Of a DNA stretch of 64,000 nucleotides, positions 1 through 8,850 are shown piece by piece. This stretch comes from Cupriavidus necator A5-1. GTDB taxonomy: Bacteria > Pseudomonadota > Gammaproteobacteria > Burkholderiales > Burkholderiaceae. Both the position numbers and the translations under genes were made by a program. Under the pieces are notes generated by a model, which was not told where the DNA came from, did not search any database, and saw only the letters and a list, made by a program, of their open reading frames with translations. The DNA lies in contig NZ_JQLI01000001.1 in the NCBI RefSeq assembly GCF_000744095.1, positions 1,426,001 to 1,490,000 of the forward strand. Reading direction: 5' to 3'. The first letter of the stretch is position 1, and the number at the start of each line of letters is the position of its first letter.

Positions 1-1724
1 TGTCGCGTGCGCTGGACGCGGGTGGCTACGGCGAGCTGAAGCGCCGTCGCGACGCCGCGCGTGCCGAGGGAAGGCTGTACGGCATCGGCTTTGCGGCCAT
101 CGTCGAGCCCTCGGTGTCAAACATGGGCTATATCACCACCGCCACGCCGGCCGAGGCGCGCCGCAGGGCGGGCCCGAAGAACGGCGCCATCGCCAGCGCC
201 ACGGTCAGCGTGGACCTGCTCGGCGGCGTGGTGGTGACCATCGCTTCCACACCGGCGGGACAGGGCCACATGACCGTGTCGGCGCAGGTCGTAGCCGACG
301 TGCTCGGCATCGATCCGGGCGACGTCGTGGTCAACGTCGAATTCGACACGCACAAGGATGCCTGGTCCGTGGCCGCCGGCAACTATTCCAGCCGCTTCGC
401 CGGTGCCGTGGCCGGCACCGTGCACCTGGCGGCCACGCGCGTACGCGACAAGCTGGCGCGCATCGTGGCCTCGCACCTGGGCTGCGACCCCGCCGAACTG
501 GCCTTCGCGGATGGCCGCATCCAGCGCCGGGGCGCGCCCGATACCGCCCTGCCCTTTGCACGCGCGGCCAGCAATGCGCCGCACTGGTCGCCGCAGCTGC
601 TGCCGGCCGGCGAGGAGCCCGGCCTGCGCGAAACCGTGTTCTGGTCGCCCCCCAACCTCGACGCCCCGGACGAACAGGACCGCGTCAACACCTCCGCCTG
701 CTACGGCTTTGCCTTCGACCTGTGCGGCGTGGAGATCGACCGCGCTACCGGCCGCGTGCGCATCGACCGCTACGTGACGGCGCACGACGCCGGCAAGCTG
801 CTCAACCCGGCGCTTGCCGACGGCCAGATCCGCGGCGCCTTCGCGCAGGGACTGGGCGCGGCGCTGATGGAGGAATTCCGCTACGGCCCGGACGGCAGCT
901 TCCAGTCCGGCACGCTGGCGGACTACCTGATGCCGACTACGTGCGAGGTGCCCGACCCGCTCATCGTCCATCTGGAGACGCCGAGCCCGTTCACGCCGCT
1001 CGGCGCCAAGGGGCTGGGCGAGGGCAACAACATGAGCACGCCGCCATGCGTCGCCAACGCGGTGGCCGATGCGCTCCGCGTACGCGACATCCGCCTGCCG
1101 CTCACGCCCGCCAGGGTGATGGCGATGATCGGCTTCGACGACCCGCCGCCGTCGCGTCCTGAACTGGCCGAGGCAGCAAGTGCAGCCTCGGCGAGCGGCA
1201 AGGGTGGGGGCAAGAGCGGCAAGGCCCTGAGCGCGCGTGGCACGGTCGACCTGGACGCCACACCCGACGCCGTCTTTGCCGTCCTGCTCGACCCGCAGGC
1301 GCTGGCCAATGTCGTGCCGGGCTGCCACGCGCTCGTGCCCATCGGCGACAACCGCTACCGCGCCGACGTGACCGTGGGCGTGGGCATGATCAAGGCCCGC
1401 TACGAAGCCGAGATCGCGCTGTCCGACCTGGAGCCGCCGCACCGCCTGCGGCTGGCGGGCGCCGGCCTGTCGTCGCTCGGCAGCGCGCGCGGCGCGGGCC
1501 TGGTCGAGCTGGCCCCGCACGGCGCCGGCACCCGTCTCACATACGACTACGAGGCCGAGGTGTCCGGCAAGGTCGCCGCCGTCGGCGGCCGCATGCTCGA
1601 AGGCGCGGCCAAGGTGGTGTTGCGCCAGTTGTTCGAATCGCTCGGCCGGCAGGCCGGGGGCAAGCCCGCGCGTAAGCCGGGGTGGATCGCGCGCCTGCTG
1701 GCGCTCCTGGGAGTCCGTCGATGA
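1..1724 (+). CDS. Molybdenum hydroxylase large subunit, C-terminal part, fused to a CoxG-like SRPBCC domain (5' partial)
   Basis: The reading frame is open from the window edge, so the N-terminus lies outside. The first ~350 residues match the C-terminal half of xanthine dehydrogenase/CO dehydrogenase-type molybdopterin subunits: GQGHMTVSAQVVADVLG near the cofactor, and GAKGLGEGNNMSTP with the conserved active-site Glu. A Ser/Gly/Lys-rich linker leads into a ~150-residue SRPBCC (CoxG, carbon monoxide dehydrogenase subunit G) domain starting near SARGTVDLDATPDAVFAVL. CoxG is usually a separate membrane-associated accessory protein, so this is a fusion. The stop overlaps the next start (ATGA at 1721). 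The following FAD and 2Fe-2S subunits complete a three-subunit hydroxylase. The substrate is unknown; the ligase and hydratase downstream suggest an aromatic or N-heterocyclic acid. Confidence 0.88.
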   Translation, partial: SRALDAGGYGELKRRRDAARAEGRLYGIGFAAIVEPSVSNMGYITTATPAEARRRAGPKNGAIASATVSVDLLGGVVVTIASTPAGQGHMTVSAQVVADVLGIDPGDVVVNVEFDTHKDAWSVAAGNYSSRFAGAVAGTVHLAATRVRDKLARIVASHLGCDPAELAFADGRIQRRGAPDTALPFARAASNAPHWSPQLLPAGEEPGLRETVFWSPPNLDAPDEQDRVNTSACYGFAFDLCGVEIDRATGRVRIDRYVTAHDAGKLLNPALADGQIRGAFAQGLGAALMEEFRYGPDGSFQSGTLADYLMPTTCEVPDPLIVHLETPSPFTPLGAKGLGEGNNMSTPPCVANAVADALRVRDIRLPLTPARVMAMIGFDDPPPSRPELAEAASAASASGKGGGKSGKALSARGTVDLDATPDAVFAVLLDPQALANVVPGCHALVPIGDNRYRADVTVGVGMIKARYEAEIALSDLEPPHRLRLAGAGLSSLGSARGAGLVELAPHGAGTRLTYDYEAEVSGKVAAVGGRMLEGAAKVVLRQLFESLGRQAGGKPARKPGWIARLLALLGVRR

Positions 1725-2536
1725 AACCCGCCGCCTTTGACTACCTGCGCGCCGAATCCGCGCAGCATGCGCTGGAAGCGCTGGCCCGTGCCGGCGAGAG
1801 TGCCCGCGTGCTGGCCGGCGGCCAGTCGCTGATGGCCGTGCTGAACATGCGCCTCGCGCAGCCGCAACTGCTGGTCGACATCTCGCGCACCTGTGACCTG
1901 GATACCGTGCGCGTCGAAGACGGCCACCTGGTGGCGGGCGCCGCCGCCACGCAGGGCAGTGTGGAATGGCGCCCGTCATTGGCCGACGAGGTACCGCTGC
2001 TCGCGCTCGCCTTCCCGCACATCTCGCATTTCCAGATCCGCAACCGCGGCACCGTGTGCGGCTCCATCGCCCACGCCGACCCAAGCGCCGAGCTGCCGCT
2101 GGTGCTGACCGCGCTCAGCGGCGAGGTGGTGCTGCGCTCGCTGCGCCGCCGCCGCGTGCTGCCGGCCGCCGAATTCTTCCGCGGCATGCTGATGACAGCG
2201 CGCGAGCCCGACGAACTGGTGGAAGCGGTGCGCTTTCCCCTGAGGCGGCCCGGCGCGCGCTACGGCTTTGCGGAGTTCTCCGCCCGCCATGGCGACTTCG
2301 CGCTGGTGGCCTGCGCCGCCATCGTCACGGGCGACGCCATTGCGCTGGCCGTGGGCGGCGTGTCCGACCGGCCGGTGCTGGAGACTTGGCCACACCTCCA
2401 AGGCAAGGCGCTGGCCGAGGCAATTAACGATTTCAGCTGGAAGCTGGGCGCCCAGGACGACGCCCATGTCAGCGCGCAGTACCGCCGCCATCTGGTGCGG
2501 CAACTGGGCATGCGCGCAATCGAGGAGGCAAGATGA
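1721..2536 (+). CDS. Molybdenum hydroxylase FAD-binding medium subunit (CoxM/XdhB type)
   Basis: The 271-residue protein starts at the ATG that overlaps the upstream stop. It has the PCMH-type FAD-binding signatures: FDYLRAESAQHALEAL, AGGQSL near residue 35, and IRNRGTVCGSIAHADPSAEL for the isoalloxazine/pyrophosphate site. The C-terminal CO-dehydrogenase flavoprotein domain follows. The length is typical of CoxM-like subunits (270-290). It should carry electrons from the 2Fe-2S clusters to FAD and on to an acceptor. It overlaps the next gene by ATGA at 2533, which suggests translational coupling. Confidence 0.9.
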   Translation: MKPAAFDYLRAESAQHALEALARAGESARVLAGGQSLMAVLNMRLAQPQLLVDISRTCDLDTVRVEDGHLVAGAAATQGSVEWRPSLADEVPLLALAFPHISHFQIRNRGTVCGSIAHADPSAELPLVLTALSGEVVLRSLRRRRVLPAAEFFRGMLMTAREPDELVEAVRFPLRRPGARYGFAEFSARHGDFALVACAAIVTGDAIALAVGGVSDRPVLETWPHLQGKALAEAINDFSWKLGAQDDAHVSAQYRRHLVRQLGMRAIEEAR

Positions 2537-3105
2537 GCAACACCCCCAATGGCGCACCTCAGGGTGCGCCCCCCGTGATGCGGCGCGACGAGCGCCACCG
2601 CGTCACCCTGACCCTGAACGGCACCGAACGCAGCGGCCTGTGCGCGCCACGCGAGCTGCTGTCCGACTTCCTGCGCCATGAACTCGGCGCCACCGGCACC
2701 CACGTCGGCTGTGAGCACGGCGTCTGCGGCGCGTGTACGGTACGTGTGGACGGCGTGGCTGCGCGTTCCTGCCTGATGCTAGCAGTGCAGGCCGATGGCC
2801 TCGCCATCAATACCGTCGAAGGCCTGGCCCCACGCGAAGGCCTGGGCGACCTGCAGGAAGCCTTCCGCCGCCACCATGCGCTGCAGTGCGGCTTCTGCAC
2901 GGCTGGCATCCTGATGTCGTGCGCGGACTACCTGGAGCGGCTGCCCGAGCCGACAGAGGCGCAGGTGCGCGACATGCTGTCTGGCCACCTGTGCCGCTGC
3001 ACGGGCTACACGCCGATCGTCGCTGCCGTGCTCGACGTGGCTGCCAGCCGCGCGCGGACGCGCCGGCTCGCCGCCCCGGTTGCCGAGGAGCGCTGCGATG
3101 CTTGA
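2533..3105 (+). CDS. Molybdenum hydroxylase 2Fe-2S small subunit (CoxS type)
   Basis: The 190-residue protein has a plant-type ferredoxin cluster motif (CEHGVCGACTV around residues 57-67 with a later Cys) and a second helical cluster domain with CGFCTAG and CRCTGY. This is the standard arrangement for xanthine-dehydrogenase family small subunits. N-terminal and C-terminal tails make it ~25 residues longer than the usual ~160. It overlaps the FAD subunit by 4 bases and the ligase start by 8 bases, so the four genes are one transcription unit. Confidence 0.92.
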   Translation: MSNTPNGAPQGAPPVMRRDERHRVTLTLNGTERSGLCAPRELLSDFLRHELGATGTHVGCEHGVCGACTVRVDGVAARSCLMLAVQADGLAINTVEGLAPREGLGDLQEAFRRHHALQCGFCTAGILMSCADYLERLPEPTEAQVRDMLSGHLCRCTGYTPIVAAVLDVAASRARTRRLAAPVAEERCDA

Positions 3106-4651
3106 TCTCGGCCGAACCTTCCTGCAGAGCGTGGAACGCAGCCCCCACGCCCCCGCCATCGTCGACGGTGACTTGCTGCTGACCTACGAGCAATGGCTCG
3201 CGCGCATCCGCAGCGTGGCCGCCGGTTTGCTCGACCTGGGCCTGCGGCCGGGCGACCGCGTGCTGGCCATCCTGCGGAACCGCTGGGAGATGGCGACACT
3301 CCACTGGGCCTGCCAGTTCGCCGGCGTGGTCATCGTCCCGCTGAACTGGCGCGCCAAGCCGGACGAACTGGACTACTGCGTGCGCGACGGTGGCGTGAAA
3401 GTGCTGGTGTTCGAGCCCGTCAGCGCCGACGCCGTGCTGGACAGCCCCGCCGCGCAGGACATCCCCTGCATCGCACTGGACGGCGCGCCGGGCGGCTCGC
3501 TCTCGTTCGACGCCCTGCTCCACGCCACGCCCCGCCGGGACAGCACGCAGGCCGAAGCCGGCGACATCTCGCTCATGCTGTACACCTCCGGCACCACCGG
3601 CAGGCCGAAAGGTGTGCCACGCCGCCACCGGCAAGAACGCGCGGCCGTGCTGGCGCATGTCGCGCAGAACCTGTACCGGCGCGGCGAGCGGACGCTGGGG
3701 GTGATGCCGCTGTACCACACCATGGGCGTGCGGTCCCTGCTGGCCATGGCCCTGGTGGATGGCCTGTTCGTCTGCGTGCGGCGCTGGAGCGCGTCGCAGG
3801 CGCTGCAGGCCATCGCCAGCCATCGCGTGAGCTGCCTCTATCTCGTGCCCACGCTCTACCATGACCTGCTGGCCGAGCCGGGTTTCGACAGCATGCACGT
3901 GCGCACCGTCACCAAGCTCGGCTTTGCCGGGGCCGCCATGAACGACGGACTGCTCACCCGGCTCGAGGAGGCGTTCCGCCCGGAGCTGTTCGTCAACCAC
4001 TACGGCTCGTCCGAGGTGTACACCTTCAGCGTCGACCAGCACGCGGCGCGCAAACCCGGCAGTGCGGGCCGCGCCGGCCTCAACACGCGGCTGCGCGTGG
4101 CGCGGCTTGACGCGGCCTCACCCGACGAGCTGGCCGCGCCCGGCGAGGAAGGCCAGATCATCGCCGACCTGCGCGGCGACGAGGCCTTCGAGGGCTACTG
4201 GAACCGCGACGACGCCAATGCCAGGTCTTTGCGCGACGGCTGGTACTTCACCGGCGACATCGGCTACCTCGACGCCGACGGCGACCTGTTCGTCACCGGG
4301 CGGGTCGACGACATGATCATCAGCGGCGGCGAAAACATCTCGCCCGCCGATATCGAATCGGTGCTGTCGCTGCACCCCGCCGTGGACGAGGTGGCCGTGG
4401 CCGGCGTGCCCGACGCCCGCTGGGGCCAGAAGGTGGTGGCCTTCGTCAAGCCGCGCGGCTGCGTCGACGCCGAGGCATTGGACGATTACTGCCGCGGCTC
4501 CGACCTCGTCAACTTCAAACGCCCGCGCGACTACGTGTTCGTCGCCGACATCCCGAAATCGCCGGTCGGCAAGATCCTGCGCCGCAAGCTGTCGGCGGGC
4601 GAATACAACGTGATTTCCTCTCTTCCCCAAAGCGACCCCATCAAGGAGTAA
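3098..4651 (+). CDS. AMP-dependent acyl-CoA synthetase/ligase (aryl-acid type)
   Basis: The 517-residue ANL-superfamily enzyme starts at 3098; a GAGGAG Shine-Dalgarno at 3085-3090 favours this ATG over one six codons upstream. The AMP-binding P-loop is YTSGTTGRPKGVP. Other motifs are YGSSEVY, GWYFTGDIGYLDADGD, the hinge GRVDDMIISGGENISP, and the C-terminal catalytic Lys in PKSPVGKILRRKL. It should activate a carboxylic acid to its CoA thioester through an adenylate in the cytoplasm. Its place between a molybdenum hydroxylase and an enoyl-CoA hydratase suggests a benzoate, cinnamate or similar substrate, which the sequence alone cannot fix. Confidence 0.88.
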   Translation: MLDLGRTFLQSVERSPHAPAIVDGDLLLTYEQWLARIRSVAAGLLDLGLRPGDRVLAILRNRWEMATLHWACQFAGVVIVPLNWRAKPDELDYCVRDGGVKVLVFEPVSADAVLDSPAAQDIPCIALDGAPGGSLSFDALLHATPRRDSTQAEAGDISLMLYTSGTTGRPKGVPRRHRQERAAVLAHVAQNLYRRGERTLGVMPLYHTMGVRSLLAMALVDGLFVCVRRWSASQALQAIASHRVSCLYLVPTLYHDLLAEPGFDSMHVRTVTKLGFAGAAMNDGLLTRLEEAFRPELFVNHYGSSEVYTFSVDQHAARKPGSAGRAGLNTRLRVARLDAASPDELAAPGEEGQIIADLRGDEAFEGYWNRDDANARSLRDGWYFTGDIGYLDADGDLFVTGRVDDMIISGGENISPADIESVLSLHPAVDEVAVAGVPDARWGQKVVAFVKPRGCVDAEALDDYCRGSDLVNFKRPRDYVFVADIPKSPVGKILRRKLSAGEYNVISSLPQSDPIKE

Positions 4652-4655
4652 CGAC

Positions 4656-5471
4656 ATGACCCAGCCCTTCGCATTGACCCATCCCGACCAGCAGCGCCTG
4701 CAGGATCTCGACGGCTTTTCCGTGGAGATTGATCCGGCCCGCGAGCGCGCGGACATCATCCTGCATCGTCCGCCCTACAACGTGATCTCGATGGCGGCCC
4801 GCGACCAGTTGCGCGCCGTGTTCGAGGCACTGGACGCCGATGACCGCGTGCGTGTCATCGTGCTGCGCGCGCAGGGCAAGCATTTCTCCAGCGGCGGCGA
4901 CATCCGCGGCTTCCTGGAGGCGTCGCCGGAGCATGTGTCGAACCTGGCGTGGAACGTGGCAGCGCCGGCGCGCTGCAGCAAGCCGGTGATCGCGGCCAAC
5001 CGGGGCTACTGCTTCGGCGTGGGCTTCGAACTGTCGCTGGCGTGCGACTTCCGCATCGCCACCGCCTCCACGGAATACGCGCTGCCCGAGCAGAAGCTTG
5101 GCCAGATTCCCGGGTCCGGCGGCTCAGCGCGGCTGCAGAAGATGGTTGGCGTGGGCCGCACCAAGGACATCGTCATGCGCTCGCGCCGCATTCCCGGGCG
5201 CCAGGCGCACGAGTGGGGCATCGCCGTGGACTGCGTGGCTGACGCCGAGCTGGAGGCAGCCACCGACGCGCTGGCCGATGAGCTGCGCGCCTTTTCCCCG
5301 CTGGCCCAACGCACCGCCAAGAAGCTGCTCAACGACACCGAGGACGCACCGCTGTCGATCGCCATCGAACTCGAGGGGCACTGCTACAGCCGCCTGCGCA
5401 GCTCAGATGACTTCCGCGAGGGCGTGGAAGCGTTCCACGCGAAGCGTAATCCCGAATTCCGCGGCAGCTGA
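4656..5471 (+). CDS. Enoyl-CoA hydratase/isomerase family protein
   Basis: The 271-residue crotonase-fold protein starts 4 bases after the ligase stop and is preceded by AAGGAG. The oxyanion-hole loops are HFSSGGDIRGF and NRGYCFGVGFELSLACDFRIA. The second acidic position falls in PEQKLGQIPGSGGSARLQ. Family members hydrate, isomerise or cleave CoA thioesters. With the preceding ligase it could shorten or hydrate a phenylpropanoid- or aryl-type CoA ester. The exact reaction is unknown. Confidence 0.86.
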   Translation: MTQPFALTHPDQQRLQDLDGFSVEIDPARERADIILHRPPYNVISMAARDQLRAVFEALDADDRVRVIVLRAQGKHFSSGGDIRGFLEASPEHVSNLAWNVAAPARCSKPVIAANRGYCFGVGFELSLACDFRIATASTEYALPEQKLGQIPGSGGSARLQKMVGVGRTKDIVMRSRRIPGRQAHEWGIAVDCVADAELEAATDALADELRAFSPLAQRTAKKLLNDTEDAPLSIAIELEGHCYSRLRSSDDFREGVEAFHAKRNPEFRGS

Positions 5472-5585
5472 CCGCGGGCGCGGGCGGGGCTGACCCGCCT
5501 GCCGGGCCCGAGAGACGGACGCATCGACGATGCCCCCGGCGGGCATCGCGGGGAGCCGTTCATTCAAAAAGACAAGGAGACAACG

Positions 5586-6947
5586 ATGAAAGTGCTGGCA
5601 AATGACAAGGTGCCGACCAGCGGCACGCAGGGCGCGGCGCCCGTGGCCACGAACAACCGGCAGGTGCTGGGCGCGGTGACCGCTTCGTGCATGGGATGGG
5701 CGCTCGACCTGTTCGACCTGTTTATCCTGCTGTTCGTGGCGCCGGTGATCGGCAAGCTGTTCTTTCCGTCCGAGCATGCGATGCTGTCGCTGGCGGCGGT
5801 GTACGCGTCGTTCGCGGTGACGCTGCTGATGCGGCCGCTCGGCTCGGCGATCTTCGGTGCCTACGCGGACCGGCACGGGCGCAAGGGTGCAATGGTGGTG
5901 GCCGTCACCGGCGTCGGCCTGTCGACGGCGGCGTTCGGGCTGCTGCCAACGGTCACCCAGATCGGCCTCTTCGCGCCGGCGCTGTTCATCCTGCTGCGGC
6001 TGGTGCAGGGCGTGTTCGTCGGCGGCGTGGTCGCGTCGACGCATACCATCGGCACGGAATCGGTGCCGCCGTCGTGGCGCGGCGCGGTGTCCGGCCTGGT
6101 GGGCGGCGGCGGCGCGGGCATCGGCGCGCTGCTGGCGTCGATCACGTACATGGCGATGACGGCGCTGTTCCCCGGCGACGCCTTCGAGGTCTGGGGATGG
6201 CGCTGCATGTTCTTCGCCGGCATTGTCAGCTCGGTGCTGGGGCTGGTTATCTTCAACTCGCTGGAAGAATCGCCGCTGTGGAAGCAGTTGCAGGCGGCAA
6301 AGGCCGCCAGCGGCCACGCCAAGCCGCAAGCGCATCCGCTGCGCACGCTGTTCTCGCGCGAGTATCGTGGCATCCTGCTGGTCAACATCCTGCTGACCGT
6401 GGGCGCAGGCAGCGCCTACTACCTGACTTCCGGCTACCTTCCCACCTTCCTTAAGGTCGTGGTCAAGGCGTCCCCCGGCGAGTCCTCGGCCATCCTGATG
6501 CTGAGCAGCCTCGGTGTGATCGTCGCGTCGGTGGCAGCGGGGCATTTCAGCACGCTGGTCGGCCGCAAGCGCGCCTTCCTGCTGGTCGGCGCGGTCAGCC
6601 TGGTGCTGATGCCGTTGCTCTACCAATGGATGCCCGCCGCGCCAACCGCCACCCTGCGCGGCGTCTACGCGGTGGCGCTCAGCATGCTCGGGTGCGCCGG
6701 CTTCGCGCCGATCCTCATCTTCCTGAACGAGCGGTTCCCCACCAGCATCCGCGCCTCCGGCACGGGCTTGTCGTGGAACATCGGCTTCGCCATCGGCGGA
6801 ATGATGCCGACGCTCGCCTCGCTCGCCGCAGGCACGCCCGCCGACCTGCCGGTGATCCTTGGTGTTTTCCTTGCAGTCGTCACGCTGGTCTATCTGGCAG
6901 GCGCCGTAATCGTGCCGGAGACACTGGGTCGTCTCGGCGAAAAGTAG
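5586..6947 (+). CDS. MFS transporter, aromatic acid/metabolite:H+ symporter type
   Basis: The 453-residue polytopic membrane protein has about 12 hydrophobic segments. The MFS loop 2-3 signature is FGAYADRHGRKGAMV, and an acidic WALDLFDLFIL motif sits in helix 1, as in the aromatic-acid/sialate carriers. An AAGGAG ribosome-binding site precedes the ATG. It closes the hydroxylase-ligase-hydratase operon after a 114-bp gap and probably imports the acid those genes process, or a precursor of it. Confidence 0.85.
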   Translation: MKVLANDKVPTSGTQGAAPVATNNRQVLGAVTASCMGWALDLFDLFILLFVAPVIGKLFFPSEHAMLSLAAVYASFAVTLLMRPLGSAIFGAYADRHGRKGAMVVAVTGVGLSTAAFGLLPTVTQIGLFAPALFILLRLVQGVFVGGVVASTHTIGTESVPPSWRGAVSGLVGGGGAGIGALLASITYMAMTALFPGDAFEVWGWRCMFFAGIVSSVLGLVIFNSLEESPLWKQLQAAKAASGHAKPQAHPLRTLFSREYRGILLVNILLTVGAGSAYYLTSGYLPTFLKVVVKASPGESSAILMLSSLGVIVASVAAGHFSTLVGRKRAFLLVGAVSLVLMPLLYQWMPAAPTATLRGVYAVALSMLGCAGFAPILIFLNERFPTSIRASGTGLSWNIGFAIGGMMPTLASLAAGTPADLPVILGVFLAVVTLVYLAGAVIVPETLGRLGEK

Positions 6948-7121
6948 ACATGCCGCGCTTGAGCGGGAATCTATGACGGCGGTGCTGGTCGTCCAGGCAA
7001 CGCTCGACCGAAACCCGTTGGGGCGCTCGCGGGCGGTCGATCAAGGGATTTGCCGCGGAGTCGACTATCAACGTCAACTCCGCCACGTTGGGATCAGCGA
7101 ACTGCCGAACGGTGCCGTAGA

Positions 7122-7141
7122 AGGAAAGTTGTCACCGACTC
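7122..7141 (+). repeat. 20-bp sequence shared with 53414-53433
   Basis: AGGAAAGTTGTCACCGACTC occurs here and again, identically, at 53414-53433. In both places it follows GTAGAA. It lies ~80 bp from the ISKra4-type remnant at 7219, so it is probably the terminal sequence of that element family, and the second site would be a solo end. The rest of 6948-7218 shows no gene I can support. Confidence 0.5.
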
Positions 7142-7218
7142 GAGAGCGTGCCAATGATGGGGAGGCGAATTTCGTCAGGCACCCTGACTTGCGGTGAGGG
7201 TGTCACGGTTAATTCTAT

Positions 7219-7985
7219 TCAGGGGCGATGCCAGTTCGGCGATGCTGGCCCGGTGGATTGGCTGTGACGTGAGATAGCGAGCTCGAGCGCCGAGATGCGG
7301 TTGGGTGAGAGTTCCCCGTTCAAAACCGCGACCCTGACCTGCACCATGCAGTGCGCTCCTTGGTCCGTCCAGCGCATCTGTCGCTTCTTAGCCATGCGAT
7401 GGCTCACGACTTGGTTCACCGCGGACTCCGCGATGCTACTGCTGATTGGCAGGCCCTTTCGATGCCGAGCGCCGTAGTTGACCAACGTAGGTGAGTTGTT
7501 CCTCAGGTAGTAGGAGATTTTATCTAGGTGCTCCCACAGCGTGCTGTACTCATACCCTGTCCGCGTCAGCAGCTGAGCGTCCAGTGCCTTGAGGCGCTCC
7601 AAGGCTTTGCGGCCCTTGCCATGCTAGACTAGAAACTTGGCGTGAGTTATTTCAGTCTCTATCGATTCTCGTTCCTCTCGTTCCAGTGCGTCCATCATCT
7701 TGCTGCCGAAGACGGAACGCTGCGCTGCGTTGAACTGCATGGCGATGTGGAACCAATCGAGAATCCTGCCGCGAGCGAGTCGACTACCCTGTACGGTCTT
7801 TTCAAATTCACCGGCGTTGTCGCTGATCACGGTCACGCGCTCATCGGCCGCCACACCGTTTCGACTGAGGAAATGGTCGAGTCGCGCTGCAGCCGAGGTG
7901 ACTTCCCGATGCACATAGGCATAGAACTTTGGCGGACTGTCAGTGAACGTCGCTCGCCCGGCGATGAGGTTGACATGGCGGCCAA
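7219..7985 (-). pseudogene. ISKra4-family transposase remnant (5'-truncated, internal amber stop)
   Basis: Read on the minus strand, this has the hallmark blocks of ISKra4-family transposases: a segment ending [19 protein letters not shown], then [44 protein letters not shown] and KKRQMRWTDQGAH. An in-frame TAG at about 7625 interrupts the frame between AKFLV and HGKGRKALERL, where relatives have Trp, so a TGG-to-TAG change is likely. The N-terminal third is missing: the sequence joins a gentisate dioxygenase remnant at about 7985. Not functional. Confidence 0.85.
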
Positions 7986-8463
7986 GACCACCGGCTCGCC
8001 GCCGCCCTCGACGGCAGGGTTGCCATGGTCATGCCAGGTCCACGACGGCGTGATGATGAAGTCGCCGGGATGCATGGTGGTGCGCTCGCCATTGACGGCG
8101 GTCCAGGCGCCCTTGCCCTCGACGATAAAGCGCAGTGCCGACTGGGTATGGCGGTGGCTCGGCGCAATCTCGCCCGGCAGGATCAGTTGCAGGCCGGCGT
8201 ACAGCGTCGAGGTAATGCTGGAATTGCCCGGGATGCCGGGGTTCTCCAGCACCAGCACGCGGCGCACCGCTTCCTCGGCACTGATGACGCCGCCGGCCTG
8301 CATCACCAGCGGGCGGACCTGCGCGTACTTCCAGATGGCGGGGACGACCTGCGGCCGCGGCTGTGGCGGCACCAGCGCGTGCAGCGATTCCCACAGCGAG
8401 GTCATGTGGCTGCGGCCTATTTCTTCGTAGTAGGCCACGCGGGCCGGGGCGGGGTTGTGCTCG
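7986..8463 (-). pseudogene. Gentisate 1,2-dioxygenase remnant (both ends missing)
   Basis: The minus-strand frame encodes ~160 residues of a bicupin gentisate dioxygenase: [54 protein letters not shown], then the first cupin [14 protein letters not shown] with His iron ligands and [16 protein letters not shown]. The start is lost into an IS3 orfA fragment at ~8464 and the C-terminal cupin into ISKra4 sequence at ~7985. Full-length relatives are ~340-370 residues. The enzyme would have opened gentisate to maleylpyruvate, so an ancestral gentisate route once stood beside the hydroxylase/ligase operon. Confidence 0.82.
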
Positions 8464-8772
8464 GACCCGTCGCCGCTTTTTTTGCGATTTCAAGTTCCAT
8501 CTGCAGGCGCTTGTTCTCAGCTCTGAGGCGCGACAGCTCCATCTGTTCCGGCGTCACCACCTTCGCCCCGGCACCGCCCCAGTTGCCGGCCTCTGCAGCC
8601 TTGATCCAGTTGCGCAGCGTCTGCTCCGACACGCCCAATTCGCGGGCCACGGCGCTCACCCCGTGTCCGTCCTTCACCCGTTGCACGGCCCCAGCCTTGA
8701 ACTCCGCCGTGTACGCTTGCTTTGGAATCTTGAACATCTTCTCTTTCCTTCCTTTGGGTCGGCGAGTTTACA
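8464..8772 (-). mobile_element. IS3-family 5' fragment with truncated orfA
   Basis: The minus strand from 8737 encodes an HTH_Tnp_1 OrfA: IPKQAYTAEFKAGAVQRV, ARELGVSEQTLRNWI and a leucine-zipper region ending ELEIAKKA, which is where the usual frameshift to OrfB would occur. The frame then runs into the gentisate dioxygenase remnant and stops at 8417. The element end is probably at 8772, where the minus strand begins TGTAAACTCGCCGACCC. OrfB and the other end are absent. Confidence 0.8.
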
Positions 8773-8850
8773 CACGACCTACCGGAAGGCGAAATTTCGA
8801 GGGAACCTCACACCCCGACGCTCGTTGGCATACGCGAGGCTAAAATGTGT

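Noticed and set aside
117..2084. Long antisense open frame (655 codons) opposite the molybdenum hydroxylase genes
   Set aside because: Low-complexity Arg/Ala/His-rich translation with no domain. It is produced by the GC-rich third positions of the real genes on the other strand.
2807..4042. Antisense open frame of 411 codons opposite the acyl-CoA ligase
   Set aside because: No recognisable fold. The plus strand carries clear ligase motifs over the whole span.
5403..6626. Antisense open frame of 407 codons opposite the MFS gene
   Set aside because: His/Gln/Arg-rich shadow of hydrophobic codons on the other strand, which encode the transporter.
6973..7197. Small open frame between the MFS gene and the IS remnant
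   Set aside because: No ribosome-binding site, no similarity, and it runs through a repeat sequence that is probably an IS end.
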